NCBI GenBank assembly: GCA_013127575.1 | Contig: CP053418.1 | Span: 1,054,001-1,118,000, forward strand | Length of the DNA stretch: 64,000 nucleotides | Origin: Ramlibacter terrae | GTDB taxonomy: Bacteria > Pseudomonadota > Gammaproteobacteria > Burkholderiales > Burkholderiaceae_C | Direction of reading: 5' to 3' | In this document: piece by piece, positions 42,753 through 52,752 of the stretch | Numbering within the stretch: position 1 is the stretch's first letter | Layout: each line of letters opens with the position of its first letter | Made by a program: the position numbers and the translations under genes | The notes under the pieces: generated by a model | Told to the model about the DNA's origin: nothing | The model's input: only the letters and a program-made list of their open reading frames with translations | Database searches by the model: none

Positions 42753-44442
42753 ATGAAGCGCTTCTCCCGTCTGTTCAGCGAGCTGGATGCAACCACGTCC
42801 ACCAACGAGAAGGTCGAGGCCCTCACGCGCTACTTCGCCGAAGCGCCCGCGGCCGATGCAGCCTGGGCGGTGTACTTCCTCGCCGGCGGCAAGCCGCGCC
42901 GGTGGTGAAGACCGGCGCGCTCGTGGGCTGGCCTGCCAGCTCGCGGGCGTGCCTTACTGGCTGTTCGACGAGTGCTACCAGTCGGTCGGCGACTGGCGGA
43001 GACGATCGCACTGGTGCTGCCGCGCGCGAAAGCGAGCCGTCGGACGTCGGCCTGGCGGAATGGGTCGAGCATCGCCTGCTGCCGTTGCGCGGGCTGCCGG
43101 AAGAAGAAGTCGCGGCGCGCGTCGCCGGGTACTGGCGCGAGCTGGACGCGCAGGGCCGCTTCCTGCTGGTGAAGCTGGTCGGCGGCGGCTTCCGCGTGGG
43201 CGTCAGCAAGCTGCTGGTGCAACGCGCGCTGGCGGCGCACTCGGGCATCGACGCCAAGCGGGTGGCGCAGCGGATGATGGGCTACACCGACGGCAAGGTG
43301 CCGCCGTCGCCGGAGCGCTACCAGGCGCTGCTCGCCGCGGTGGACGACACCGCGGGCGAGCCGCGCGACGAGGGCCAGCCCTATCCGTTCTTCCTGGCGC
43401 ACCAGCTCGACCTGCCGCCGGAATTGTTCGCGTCGCGCCTCGGCCCGGTCACGGACTGGATGGTCGAGTGGAAGTACGACGGCATCCGGGGGGGGTCGTG
43501 CGGCGCAACGGCAAGGCCTGGATCTGGTCGCGCGGCGAGGAACTGGTGACCGACCGCTTCCCGGAGATCGAGGCGCTGGCGCGCGCGTTGCCGGACGGCA
43601 CCGTGATCGACGGCGAGATCCTCGTGTGGCGCGACGACCGGCCCGCGCCGTTCTCGCTGCTGCAGCAGCGCATCGGCCGCAAGAACGTGACGAAGAAGAT
43701 CTGGCGGATGCGCCGGTCACCTTCATGGCCTACGACCTGCTGGAGCAGGACGGGCAGGACGTGCGCGCGCTGCCGCAGCGGGAGCGGCGCGAGCGCCTGC
43801 AAGGCTTGCTGGCGGGAACGGACTTCCTGCTGTCGCCGGTGGAGAGCGACAGCTCTGGTCCGAATTCGCGCGCAAGCGGCAGCAGTCGCGCGAGCGTGGC
43901 GTCGAAGGCTTCATGCTCAAGCGGCTCGACGCCGCGTACGGCACGGGCCGCACCAAAGCCGAAGGCTTGTGGTGGAAGTGGAAGATCGACCCGATGACCA
44001 TCGACTGCGTGCTGGTCTACGCGCAGGCGGGCCACGGCCGCCGCGCTTCGGTCTACACCGACTACACCTTCGCGGTGTGGAACCGGCCGCCGGCGGACAA
44101 GGCAGAGGCCGATGCGGTGCTGGAGGCCATCGCGCGCAAGGAGCCGGCACAGCCCGGCGCGCTGCAGCTGGTCGCCTTCGCCAAGGCATACTCGGGCCTG
44201 ACCGACGAGGAGTTCCGGCAGGTCGACGCGATCATCCGCAAGACCACGCTGGAGAAGTTCGGGCCGGTGCGCAGCGTGAAGCCGAGCCTGGTGTTCGAGC
44301 TGGGCTTCGAAGGCATCAACCGCAGCCCCCGCCACAAGAGCGGCATCGCCGTGCGCTTCCCCCGCATGCTGCGCATCCGGCACGACAAGCCGTTGCACGA
44401 GGCGAACTCGCTGGCGGACTGGAGGTTTTGCTGAAGCTGTAA
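42753..44442 (+). CDS. ATP-dependent DNA ligase (single-domain bacterial type)
   Basis: About 560 residues. Adenylation lysine in VEWKYDGIRG; motifs DGEILVWRDD, MAYDLLEQDGQD, GFMLKRLDAAYG and WWKWKIDP (motif V). N-terminal DNA-binding domain begins MKRFSRLFSELDATTST. The C-terminus (KPSLVFELGFEGINRSPRHKSG) is the OB fold. Breaks near 43703 (restores CCTGG), 42890-42935, 43010, 43490, 43855 and 44420. Paired with the MBL exonuclease as in the Lhr-Core/ligase repair clusters. Confidence 0.9.
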
Positions 44443-44460
44443 AGGCGGGAGCGGATTTCC

Positions 44461-44621
44461 TTTGAACGCAGAGGGCGCAGAGGGTTCGCAGAAAACGCAG
44501 AAGGACAGCCTCGAATCGAAAGAATCGCTTTGCACGGATGGGGAGCGGCATCGATGGGCCACGAAGACCTTCGGGTTTCCTTCTGCGTCCTCTGCGCATC
44601 CTTTGCGCCCTCTGCGTTCAA
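44461..44621. repeat. Long hairpin repeat built of GCAGAG/GCAGAA units (copy B)
   Basis: 161 bases. Outer arms of 18 perfect bases (44462-44479 and 44604-44621; TTGAACGCAGAGGGCGCA and its complement) and inner arms CGCAGAAGGA/TCCTTCTGCG (44496-44505 and 44578-44587), with a loop of about 72 bases. Same unit as copy A at 38665. It lies between the DNA ligase and folE. Confidence 0.8.
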
Positions 44622-44678
44622 GATGCCTTTTTGGGCGGCCTGCTGACGCACCCGCCCCCAGTGGTAAAGTCCCCCGAA

Positions 44679-45403
44679 ATGCTCATGAAAGCCGATCCGT
44701 CCAGCCAACTTTCGCCCGGCCAGCCCGATGAAGGCACGCCCGTGTCGGTGAAGATCCGCGAGCGCATCGTCGCGGCGCGCAAGCGCTTCCATTCCAACGA
44801 CAACATCGCGGAATTCATCCAGCCCGGCGAGCTCGAGGCGCTGCTCGACGAGGTCGAGCAGAAGATGCAGGGCGTGCTCGACAGCATGGTGATCGACACC
44901 AAGAGCGACCACAACACCGCCGACACCGCGCGCCGTGTCGCCAAGATGTACATCAACGAGGTGTTCCGGGGCCGCTATGTCAAGGCGCCGCGGATCACCG
45001 AGTTCCCGAACGCCGAGCACCTCAACGAGCTGATGATCGTCGGCCCGATCACCGTGCGCTCGGCCTGCAGCCACCATTTCTGCCCGGTCATCGGCAAGCT
45101 GTGGATCGGCGTGATGCCGAACGAGCACACCAACGTCATCGGCCTGTCGAAGTACGCGCGCCTCGCCGAATGGGTGATGGGGCGCCCGCAGATCCGGGAA
45201 GAGGCCGTGGTGCAGCTGGCCGACCTGATCATGGAAAAGACGCAGCCCGACGGCCTCGCGATCGTGATGGAGGCCAGCCACTACTGCATGGCTGGCGCGG
45301 CGTGAAGGACCTGGACAGCAAGATGATCAACTCGGTGATGCGCGGCGTGTTCCTGAAGGACCCCGCGCTGCGCCGCGAATTCCTCGCGCTGATCCCGCGC
45401 TGA
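44679..45403 (+). CDS. folE: GTP cyclohydrolase I
   Basis: About 240 residues; homodecameric zinc enzyme that makes dihydroneopterin triphosphate from GTP. Zinc/catalytic motifs VRSACSHHFCPVIGKLWIG and EASHYCMAWRGV (the latter after a break near 45292 that restores CCTGG). FPNAEHLNELMIVGP and LAEWVMGRPQIREEAVVQL also match. ATG at 44679 or 44685. An N-terminal 25-residue extension precedes the fold. Confidence 0.95.
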
Positions 45404-45422
45404 ACGAGAAAGCCCGAAGACC

Positions 45423-45844
45423 ATGCTGGTTCGCCTGTTGTATTGCAGCCGCGCGGTGGACACCAGCGCCCAGGCCGTCGAGGCCATCCTGGCGCAGGCG
45501 CGCCAGCACAACCCGGTCAGCGGCATCACGGGCATCCTCTGCTACGGCGACGGCATCTTCCTGCAATGCATCGAAGGCGGGCGCATGCAGGTGAGCGAGC
45601 TGTACGGCACCATCCGGCCGACCAGCGCCACCGCGACGTCGCCCTGCTGCACTTCGAAGAGATCGCCGAGCGGCGCTTCGGCGGCTGGTCGATGGGGCAG
45701 GTGAACCTGTCCAAGCTGAACCAGAGCATCATCCTCAAGTACTCCGAGACGCCGGCGCTCGACCCGTACGCCGTCTCCGGCCGCATGTCGCTGGCGCTGC
45801 TCGAAGACCTCGCGGCCACCGCCGCGATCTGCGGCCGCGGCTAG
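45423..45844 (+). CDS. BLUF-domain blue-light photoreceptor
   Basis: About 140 residues. FAD-binding BLUF fold: RLLYCSRAV (conserved Tyr), NPVSGITGILCYGDGIFLQCIEGG (Asn and Gln hydrogen-bonded to flavin), FGGWSMGQV (Trp/Met). A break near 45628. No output domain: BLUF alone, so it must act through a partner protein. Between folE and DUF429, with 19-base gaps, no regulator adjacent. Confidence 0.88.
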
Positions 45845-45856
45845 CGCGTCCCGCGC

Positions 45857-46668
45857 ATGTCCCAGCTGGTCGGCTGCGACTTCTCCAGCACGCCCACCCG
45901 CCGCAAGCCGATCGTCCTCGCCTTCGGCACCGCCGCCGGCGGCCGCGTGCAGCTTGCCCGGCTCGAGAAGCTGGAGTCGCTCGACGCGTTCGCGCAGTGG
46001 CTGCGCCAGCCGCAGGCTGGGTGGGTGGTTTCGACTTTCCGTTCGGGTTGCCGCGCGAACTGGTGGAGCACCTCGGCTGGCCCACGGAGTGGCGGGCATG
46101 CATGCAGCACTACGCCGCGCTCACCCGGCCCCAGATCCGCGAGACCTTCGCCGCCTACTGCGATGCGCGGCCCGCGGGCGCGAAGTTCGCGCACCGCCGC
46201 TTCGACAAGCTCGCCGGCTCCAGCCCCTCGATGAAGTGGGTGAACCCGCCGGTGGCCTACATGCTGCATGCCGCCTTGCCGCTGCTGCTGGAGGCGGGCG
46301 TGCACATCCCGGGGCTGCATGAGGGCGACACGCAGCGCGTCGCGCTCGAAGCGTATCCGGGCCTGCTCGCGCGCGAGCTGGTCGGACGGCGCAGCTACAA
46401 GAGCGACGAGAAGAGCAAGCAGACGCCCGACCGGCTGATCGCGCGCAAGGACCTCGTGACCGCGCTCGAACAGGGGCGCACGCGCCTCGGCCTGCGCCTG
46501 AAGCTGAGCCACGCGCAGCACGACGCGCTGGTGCAGGATGCGAGCGGCGACAGCCTCGATGCGGTCCTGTGCATGGTGCAGGCGGCATGGGCCGTGCAGC
46601 AGGGCGCGCCGCTGTACGGCCTGCCCGCCGATCTCGATCCGCTCGAAGGCTGGATCGTCAGCGCCTGA
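45857..46668 (+). CDS. DUF429 protein
   Basis: About 270 residues. Opens GCDFSSTPTRRKPIV, then a break near 46018, GGFDFPFG, KWVNPPVAYMLHAALPL, EAYPGLLARELVG and YKSDEKSKQTPD; these are DUF429 signatures. RNase-H-like fold expected. Ends eight bases before the next gene. Function unknown. Confidence 0.82.
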
Positions 46669-46675
46669 AGCCGCC

Positions 46676-47049
46676 ATGGCCTACCGCGTGCTCGCCGATG
46701 CGGTGGTGGTGTTCCACCTGCTGTTCGTCGCCTTCGCCGTCGGCGGCGGACTGCTCGCCTTCCGCCGGCGCTGGATGCCGCTGCTGCACCTGCCCGCCAT
46801 GGCCTGGGCCGGCTGGGTGGAGTTCACAGGCCGCATCTGCCCGCTGACGCCGCTCGAGAACCACCTGCGCGCCGCCGGTGGCGCGGCGGGCTACGAAGGC
46901 GGGTTCGTCGAGCACTACCTGCTGCCTGTGCTTTATCCAGCGGACCTCACGCGCGAACTGCAGTGGACGCTGGGCGCCGGACTGCTGGCCTTCAACCTCG
47001 CGGTGTATGCGGCGCTGGCGTGGCGCGCCTTGCGCAAACGCTCCCCTGA
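46676..47049 (+). CDS. DUF2784 inner-membrane protein
   Basis: About 124 residues with three to four helices: VLADAVVVFHLLFVAFAVGG, LLHLPAMAWAGWVEF, TLGAGLLAFNLAVYAALAW; GRICPLTPLENHLR and FVEHYLLPVLYPADLTRE are DUF2784 signatures. The apparent frame runs on to 47233 into non-homologous sequence; a one-base slip near 47045 gives a natural end at 47049. Function unknown. Confidence 0.72.
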
Positions 47050-47097
47050 CCGCGCCGGATGCGGCTACGCTGGCGCGATTGCTGAAGGAGCCCCCGC

Positions 47098-48153
47098 ATG
47101 CCGGGCGATCCCTTGCCCCCGGTCCATGGAACGACGTCCGCAAGGGCCGGGCGCCCGCGCCGCATCCCCGCGACGTGTTTCGCGAGCGCTTTCTCGCGCA
47201 GTTCGTCGACCCCGCCTTCCGCGCCGAGGGTGAAGCGCTGGGACGGCTGGAGGCGATCGCCGGGGCGCCTTCCGGGAAGGCCGCAAGGCGCCGATCACCC
47301 GCAAGGCGGGGCCGGAATTCCAGGACCCGGACTACGACCTTTCCGAGGACTGGTACCAGGCGCGTGAACGCATCCGGCTGGCGCAGGCGCGCTGGCAGGA
47401 TCCGGCGACGCGTTCGCGCGTGCTGGTGATCGTCGGCGCACCGCGCAACGACGGCACCTGCCCGGGTGAAGTGTCCAAGACCGGCGGCTGGCAAAGCTGG
47501 GGCAGGAAGCTTGCGAGCAGGCGGGCCACGGAGGTCGACCTGCTGGACCTGAGCCTGCTCACCTCCGATTACCGCCGCCACATCCATCCGTGCAAGGCCT
47601 GCGTCTCCACGGCCATGCCGCTGTGCCATTGGCCGTGCAGCTGCTATCCGAACCACGGGCAGGGCCGGGTGAACGACTGGATGAACGAGATCTACGAGCG
47701 CTGGACCGCCGCGCACGGCGTGCTGCTGCTCACGCCCGTGCACTGGTACCAGGCGACGAGCCCGGTCAAGCTGATGATGGACCGCACGGTCTGCGCCGAT
47801 GGCGGCAATCCCGATCCCACCAGCACCGGCGGCAAGGACCCGGCAGGGCGAAGAAGCTGGAGCTGGAGGGCTGGCCCTATCCGAAGCATCTCGCCGGCCG
47901 CGCCTATGGCGTCGTGGTGCACGGCGACGTCGCGGGCATCGAGGGCACGCGCCGCGCGTTGTGCGACTGGCTCGACTGGATCGGCCTGATCGACGCCGGC
48001 AACAAGGCGCGGCTCGAGCGCTTCATCGGCTACTACGAGCCGTACGCCACCAGCCATGAAACCCCGGACGCGGACCACCATGTGCAGGAAGAGGTGCGCA
48101 ACGTGGCGCGCGCGCTGGTCGAAGCCGTCGGCGAACTGCGCGGGGGCGGCTGA
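47098..48153 (+). CDS. NAD(P)H-dependent oxidoreductase, flavodoxin-like (NADPH:FMN family)
   Basis: About 350 residues. RVLVIVGAPRNDGTCPGEVSK is the FMN-phosphate loop (residue about 105), followed by a cysteine motif HPCKACVSTAMPLCHWP that is unusual for flavodoxins, then HGVLLLTPVHWYQATSPVKL. The N-terminal ~100 residues are a separate helical segment. Start approximate (ATG 47098); breaks near 47130, 47275 and 47850. Substrate unknown. Confidence 0.72.
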
Positions 48154-48197
48154 GCGCGCCCGGAAGCCGGCTGGAAGAACCGCGCCCGAAGTAGCGC

Positions 48198-49849
48198 TCA
48201 GGCGCTGAGGCGGCCGAAGGCCAGCAGCGCCTCGACGTCGGTGCGGTACATCTTCAGCAGCGGGCCGGGCGACAGCGCGCCCGCGCTTTCGAGCACGCGC
48301 TCCACCGGCAGCTTGATGCCGCTGATGTGCAGCGTGATGCCGCGCTCGGCCAGCAGTTTGCGCAGTTGCGCGAACACCTCGACGCCCGTCGCGTCGACAC
48401 GGTTGATCGGCTGCGCGAACAGGCAGACGTGCCGCACGTCCGGGTGCGCCGCAATGTGTTCCACCACCGCGCGCTCGAAGGCGCTGGCCGACGCGAAATC
48501 CAGCTCCGCGTCCATGCGCAGCGCATAGAGCTGCGACGCCAGCGGCGGCAGCTTCCACAGGTGGCGGTCGCGCAGGCTGCCGTCGGCATGCAGGCCCACC
48601 TCGATGATGCGCGGGTGCAGCCGCAGGTAGAGGAAGTGCGCCAGTCCCAGCACCACGCCGGTGAGCACGCCCCAGTAGATGCGCGGCGCCGACAGCAGCG
48701 TGACGGCGAAGGTCACGGCCGCGGTCGTGGCCTCGACGCGGTCCACCCGCCACAGCTCGCGCAGGATGCGCGGCCTGAACAGCCCGGACACGGCGGCGAT
48801 GACGACCGCCGCCAGCACGGCGCTCGGCACGTGCGACAGCGCGGGGGTGAGGAACAGCAGAACGAGCAGCACGAAGCCGGTGGCGATCACCGTCGCCCAG
48901 CCGGTGCGCGCGCCGGCGTAGAGCGTGATCGCCGAGCGCGAGAAGGAAGTGCTGGTGGCGAAGCTGCCCGACAGCGCCGAGGCGATCTTGCCCATGCCCG
49001 GCCCACCAGGTCCTGGCCGGCGTCCCAGCGCTTGCCGTCGCGCTGGCTCTCGATCTTGGCGCTGGAAGCCATCTCGAGCGAGCTGACGAGCGCGAGCACG
49101 AGGGCCGGCGCCAGCAGCGCGCTGAAGCGTTCCCAGCCGGGCCAGTCGGGCCAATAGGGCGCGGGCAGGCCCTGCGGCAGGGCGCCGACGACCGCGCCGT
49201 GCGCCGAGTAGCCGGTGGCGGCACTGAGCGCGCCGGCGGCGGCCAGCACGATCAGCATGATCGGCAGCCCGGGCGCATGGCGCTTGGCCAGCACGAACAG
49301 CAGCAGGCTCACCAGTCCGTACGCCAGCGCCTGCGGATCGAAGCGCGGCGCTTCGAGCAAGGTGGCCAGCGTTCCCTGCAACCCGAGCAGCGCCGGAAGT
49401 TGCGAGGCCATGATCAACAGCGAGGCGGCGAGCGTGAAGCCGGCCAGCACCGGCGAGCTCACGAGGTTGAGCACCCGGGCGGCGCGCAGGCTGCCGACGA
49501 CGAACTGCACACCGCCGGAGAGCAGCGCGAGCCACACCGCGAGCGCCACCCGGGCGGCGCCACCGGGTTCGGCCAGGCCCGCGAGCGACGCGCCGACCAG
49601 CACGCTGCTCAGGGCCGATGGACCCACTGAGAGACGGGTCGACGCGCTGAACAGCACCGCCACCAGCGCCGGCAGGAAGGTCGCGTAGAGGCCGGTCACC
49701 AGCGGCATGCCCGCGAGGCCCGCGTACGCGACCGACTGCGGGATCATGACGACGGCGACGGTGAGGGCGGCGACCGTTTCGCCGCGCCAGAGATCGCCCG
49801 TGAGGCGGGGCCAGCCGAGGAAGGGGAACCAGCGTGACAGCTTCGACAT
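48198..49849 (-). CDS. SulP-family inorganic anion transporter with STAS domain
   Basis: About 550 residues. Membrane part: GETVAALTVAVVMIPQSVAYAGLAG (first motif), LVGQGMGKIASALSGSFATSTSFSRSA (after a break near 49005 that restores CCAGG). STAS domain at the C-terminus (NRVDATGVEVFAQLRKLL). Predicted sulfate/bicarbonate or dicarboxylate uptake. Convergent with the oxidoreductase and 12 bases after the sulfatase, whose product sulfate it might take up (inference). Confidence 0.87.
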
Positions 49850-49860
49850 TGCGCCCGAGC

Positions 49861-51185
49861 TTAACGCTGCGGCATGTCCCTCACGCCGTAACCGAGGCTG
49901 ACCGTCGCATCCGCGGGAATCGGGGGCATCGTGGCGTTCCAGCTTTCCCGGGCATCGCGCAGGTCGGCCAGCCGCGCCGGCTCGCGGCCCGCGAGGTTGG
50001 CGCGCTCGCGCTCGTCGGTGGCGATGTCGAACAGGTAGTCGTGGCCGTCCACGCGCAGGTACTTCCAGTCGCCGTCGCGCAGCGCGCGCTGGCCGCGGTG
50101 GTTCATGCGCCAGTGCATGGGGCGGGCGAAGGTGCGGGACGGCTCGCGCAGCACGGTCAGCAGCGAGACGCCGTCGAGCGGATAGGCGGGGTCGGGCTGC
50201 GCGCCGGCGGCGTCCAGCACGGTGGTGGACCAGTCCATCGTCATGCAGTGCTGGGCGCTCACCCGGCCGGCGCCGATCACCGCCGGCCAGTGGGCGATCC
50301 ACGGTACGCGGATGCCGCCTTCGGTCAGGTCCATCTTGCCGCCCACCAGCGGCCAGTTGTCGGAGAAGCGTTCGCCGCCGTTGTCGCTGGTGAAGACCAC
50401 CGGGGTGTCGTCGGCCGGCCCTGCCGGCGCAGGGCTTCCATGATCGAGCCGATGCCTTCGTCCATGTGGTGGATCATGCGGCGGTAGGTGTGGATGTCGC
50501 CGCCGTGCAGGTGGAACAGGTTGGCCTTCACGTCCGGCGCCACGCCCGCGTCGTCGCGCGTCTCCCGGGGCCAGTGCGGCGCGGTGTAGTGCAGGCTCAG
50601 GAAGAAGGGCGCGTCCTGCGCGGCCATGCGGTCGACGTAGTCGACGGCGCGCCGCGAGAGCAGGTCGGTCAGGTAGCCCTCCTCGACGCGCTGCTCCTCA
50701 CCGGACCACAGGTCGTGGTCGCCGTTGAAGCCGCAGTGGGTGAAGTAGTCGACGCCGCCGGACATCGGCCCGAAGAACTCCTCGTACCCGGACCGCAGCG
50801 GGCCGAAGGAAGGCGGGTAGCCCGGGTGCCACTTGCCGAACAGCGCCGTGCGGTAGCCGGCCTGCTTCAGCAGCGAAGCGACGGTGGGGTGTTCCGGCGG
50901 CAGGCCCAGCGTGGTGCTGCCGCGGCTGCGGCTGTTGATCGGTTCTTCCGCCGCGCCGCGCAGGCGGTACTGGTAGCGCGCGGTGGCGAGCGCGAAGCGC
51001 GTGGGCGAGCACACGGGCGAGTTCGCATAGCCTTGGGTGAAGCGGATGCCGTTCGCGGCGAGCCCGTCGAGCACGGGCGACACGGCGCCGAATTCCGCAT
51101 CGCGGCCGCCGTAGCAGCCGAGGTCGGCGTAGCCGAGGTCGTCGGCGACGATGAAGATGACGTTGGGACGCTTCTCCATCGGCAT
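49861..51185 (-). CDS. Arylsulfatase-type sulfatase
   Basis: About 440 residues. N-terminal metal site [20 protein letters not shown], the formylglycine signature CSPTR (Cys59) in [13 protein letters not shown], and [28 protein letters not shown] contains the second metal Asp-Asn. No signal peptide is obvious, so it is likely cytoplasmic. One break near 50415. Its stop is 11 bases before the transporter start. No formylglycine-generating enzyme is in the window. Confidence 0.87.
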
Positions 51186-52141
51186 CAGTCCAGCACCACG
51201 CCGGTCGCCTTGATCGGCTTCTCCCAGCGCGCGAGGTCGGCGCGCTGCACTGGCCGAGTTCGGCCGACGTGGAGCCCACCGGCTCGTAGCCCAGCTTCTC
51301 CAGCCGCTCGTGCAAGGCCGGCTTCCGGATGGCCGCGGCCACCGACTTCTCCAGCCGTTGCAGCGCCTCGCGCGGCAGGTTGGCCGGGCCGTACATGGCG
51401 AACCACGCCGTGGCTTCCATGTTCACGCCCAGTTCCTTGAGCGTCGGCACTTCCGGCACCTGCGGGTCGCGCTGGGTGCCCGTCACCGCCAGGATGCGCA
51501 CCTTGCCGCCCTTGTGGTGTTCCGCCGTTTCCGACACCACGTCGAACTTGTACGCGACGTGCCCGCCGAGCAGCGCGGTATTGGCCGGGGCGCTGCCCCG
51601 GAAGGGGATGTGCGTGAACGTCACGCCCGTGCTCTGCTCGAGCAGCACGCCCATGAAGTGGGGCAGCGTGCCCGGGCCGGCGGTGCCCGTAGGTGGCGTG
51701 CTTCGGGTCCGCCCTGCCCTTGGCCAGCATCTCCGGCAGCGTCTTCACGCCGCTGGCCGGGCCGGCCACCACGCCGAACTGGAAGCGCGCCAGCAGCGAC
51801 ACCGGCGTGAAGTCCTTCAGCACGTCGAACTCCAGCTTGCGGTACACGTGCGGGAACATCACCATCGGCCCGCTCGGCAGGATGATGACGGTCTGCCCAT
51901 CGGGCTTCGCGTTCTTCACCGCGTTGATCGCGATGCGGCCGCCGGCGCCGGGCCGGTTCTCCACGACGACCTGCGAGAAGTCGTCGCGGATCGCGTCGGC
52001 CACCAGCCGCGCGATGACGTCGGCCGAGCCGCCGGGCGGGAAGCCCACCGGGATCTTCAGGGGCGGTTTCTCCTGCGCGGCAAGCGGAAGGGCGTGGAAG
52101 CCGAGGGCGGCGGCCGCGAGGGCGAGCAAAGTTCTGCGCAT
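51185..52141 (-). CDS. Bug-family tripartite-tricarboxylate-type solute-binding protein
   Basis: About 318 residues with signal peptide (LLALAAAALGFHALPLAAQ). Bug signatures: IPVGFPPGGSADVIARL, NRPGAGGRIA, FTHIPFRGSAPANTALLGG, RILAVTGTQRDPQVPEVPT. Breaks near 51690 and 51255. One-base overlap with the sulfatase. The tctAB membrane subunits are absent, as is common for orphan Bug receptors. The sulfatase neighbour suggests a sulfate ester or its carbon skeleton as ligand. Confidence 0.88.
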   Translation of the reverse strand: MRRTLLALAAAALGFHALPLAAQEKPPLKIPVGFPPGGSADVIARLVADAIRDDFSQVVVENRPGAGGRIAINAVKNAKPDGQTVIILPSGPMVMFPHVYRKLEFDVLKDFTPVSLLARFQFGVVAGPASGVKTLPEMLAKGRADPKHATYGHRRPGHAAPLHGRAARAEHGRDVHAHPLPGQRPGQYRAARRARRVQVRRGVGNGGTPQGRQGAHPGGDGHPARPAGAGSADAQGTGREHGSHGVVRHVRPGQPAARGAATAGEVGGRGHPEAGLARAAGEAGLRAGGLHVGRTRPVQRADLARWEKPIKATGVVLD

Positions 52142-52192
52142 GGGGGTCTCCGGCGGCCCGCGGGCCGCATGCCCCACTGTAGATGTCCCACA

Positions 52193-52211
52193 ATTGATTG
52201 TTCTAATCAAT
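52193..52211. promoter_or_regulatory. MarR operator candidate
   Basis: ATTGATT (52193-52199), five bases, AATCAAT (52205-52211): a perfect AT-rich dyad in the 89-base divergent gap between the Bug gene (start 52141) and the MarR gene (start 52231). MarR-family sites have this size and form, so mutual control of both genes is likely. Confidence 0.6.
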
Positions 52212-52230
52212 CAACGTCCGCGCAAACCCT

Positions 52231-52752
52231 ATGTCCCCGCCGCGCCTGGTGCAGCCGGCCTGCATCGACGACCTGCTGCTCTACCGCCTCAACCGCCTGG
52301 TGTCGGTGGCGGGCAGCATGGTCATCCGCCTCTGCGAAGGGCGGTTCGGCATCACGCGGCGTGAGTGGCGGCTGCTCGCCGTGCTGGCTGCCGAGGACGA
52401 ACTGCTGTCTTCGCAACTCGCGGAACGTGCCCAGCTCGACCGCGCCAGGACGTCGCGCGCGATCACCTCGCTGGTGGCGAAGCAGCTGGTGCGGCGGCAG
52501 GCCGGGCCCGCCGATCGGCGCCAGGCGCGCGTGGCGCTCACGTCCGCGGGGCACGCCTTGTACGGCGAGATGTTCCCGCTGGTGTGCGCCATCAACCAGG
52601 CACTGCTGCGGCCGGTGCCGCCCGCGGACGTGGCCACGCTCGACGCCTGGCTCGACGGCATCCAGCAGCAGGCCGACCGGCTGGTGAACGAAGCGGAGCT
52701 GCCCAAGGCGGACCGCCGCCGGGGCGGTCGCGTGCGCGCGGCGGCGAACTGA
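52231..52752 (+). CDS. MarR-family transcriptional regulator
   Basis: 173 residues, intact. Winged helix: FGITRREWRLLAVLAAEDEL, SQLAERAQLDRARTSRAITSL (recognition helix), RQAGPADRRQARVALT (wing). Divergent from the Bug/sulfatase/SulP genes and next to a perfect dyad, so it probably controls them. Stop is immediately followed by the helicase ATG. Confidence 0.9.
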   Translation: MSPPRLVQPACIDDLLLYRLNRLVSVAGSMVIRLCEGRFGITRREWRLLAVLAAEDELLSSQLAERAQLDRARTSRAITSLVAKQLVRRQAGPADRRQARVALTSAGHALYGEMFPLVCAINQALLRPVPPADVATLDAWLDGIQQQADRLVNEAELPKADRRRGGRVRAAAN

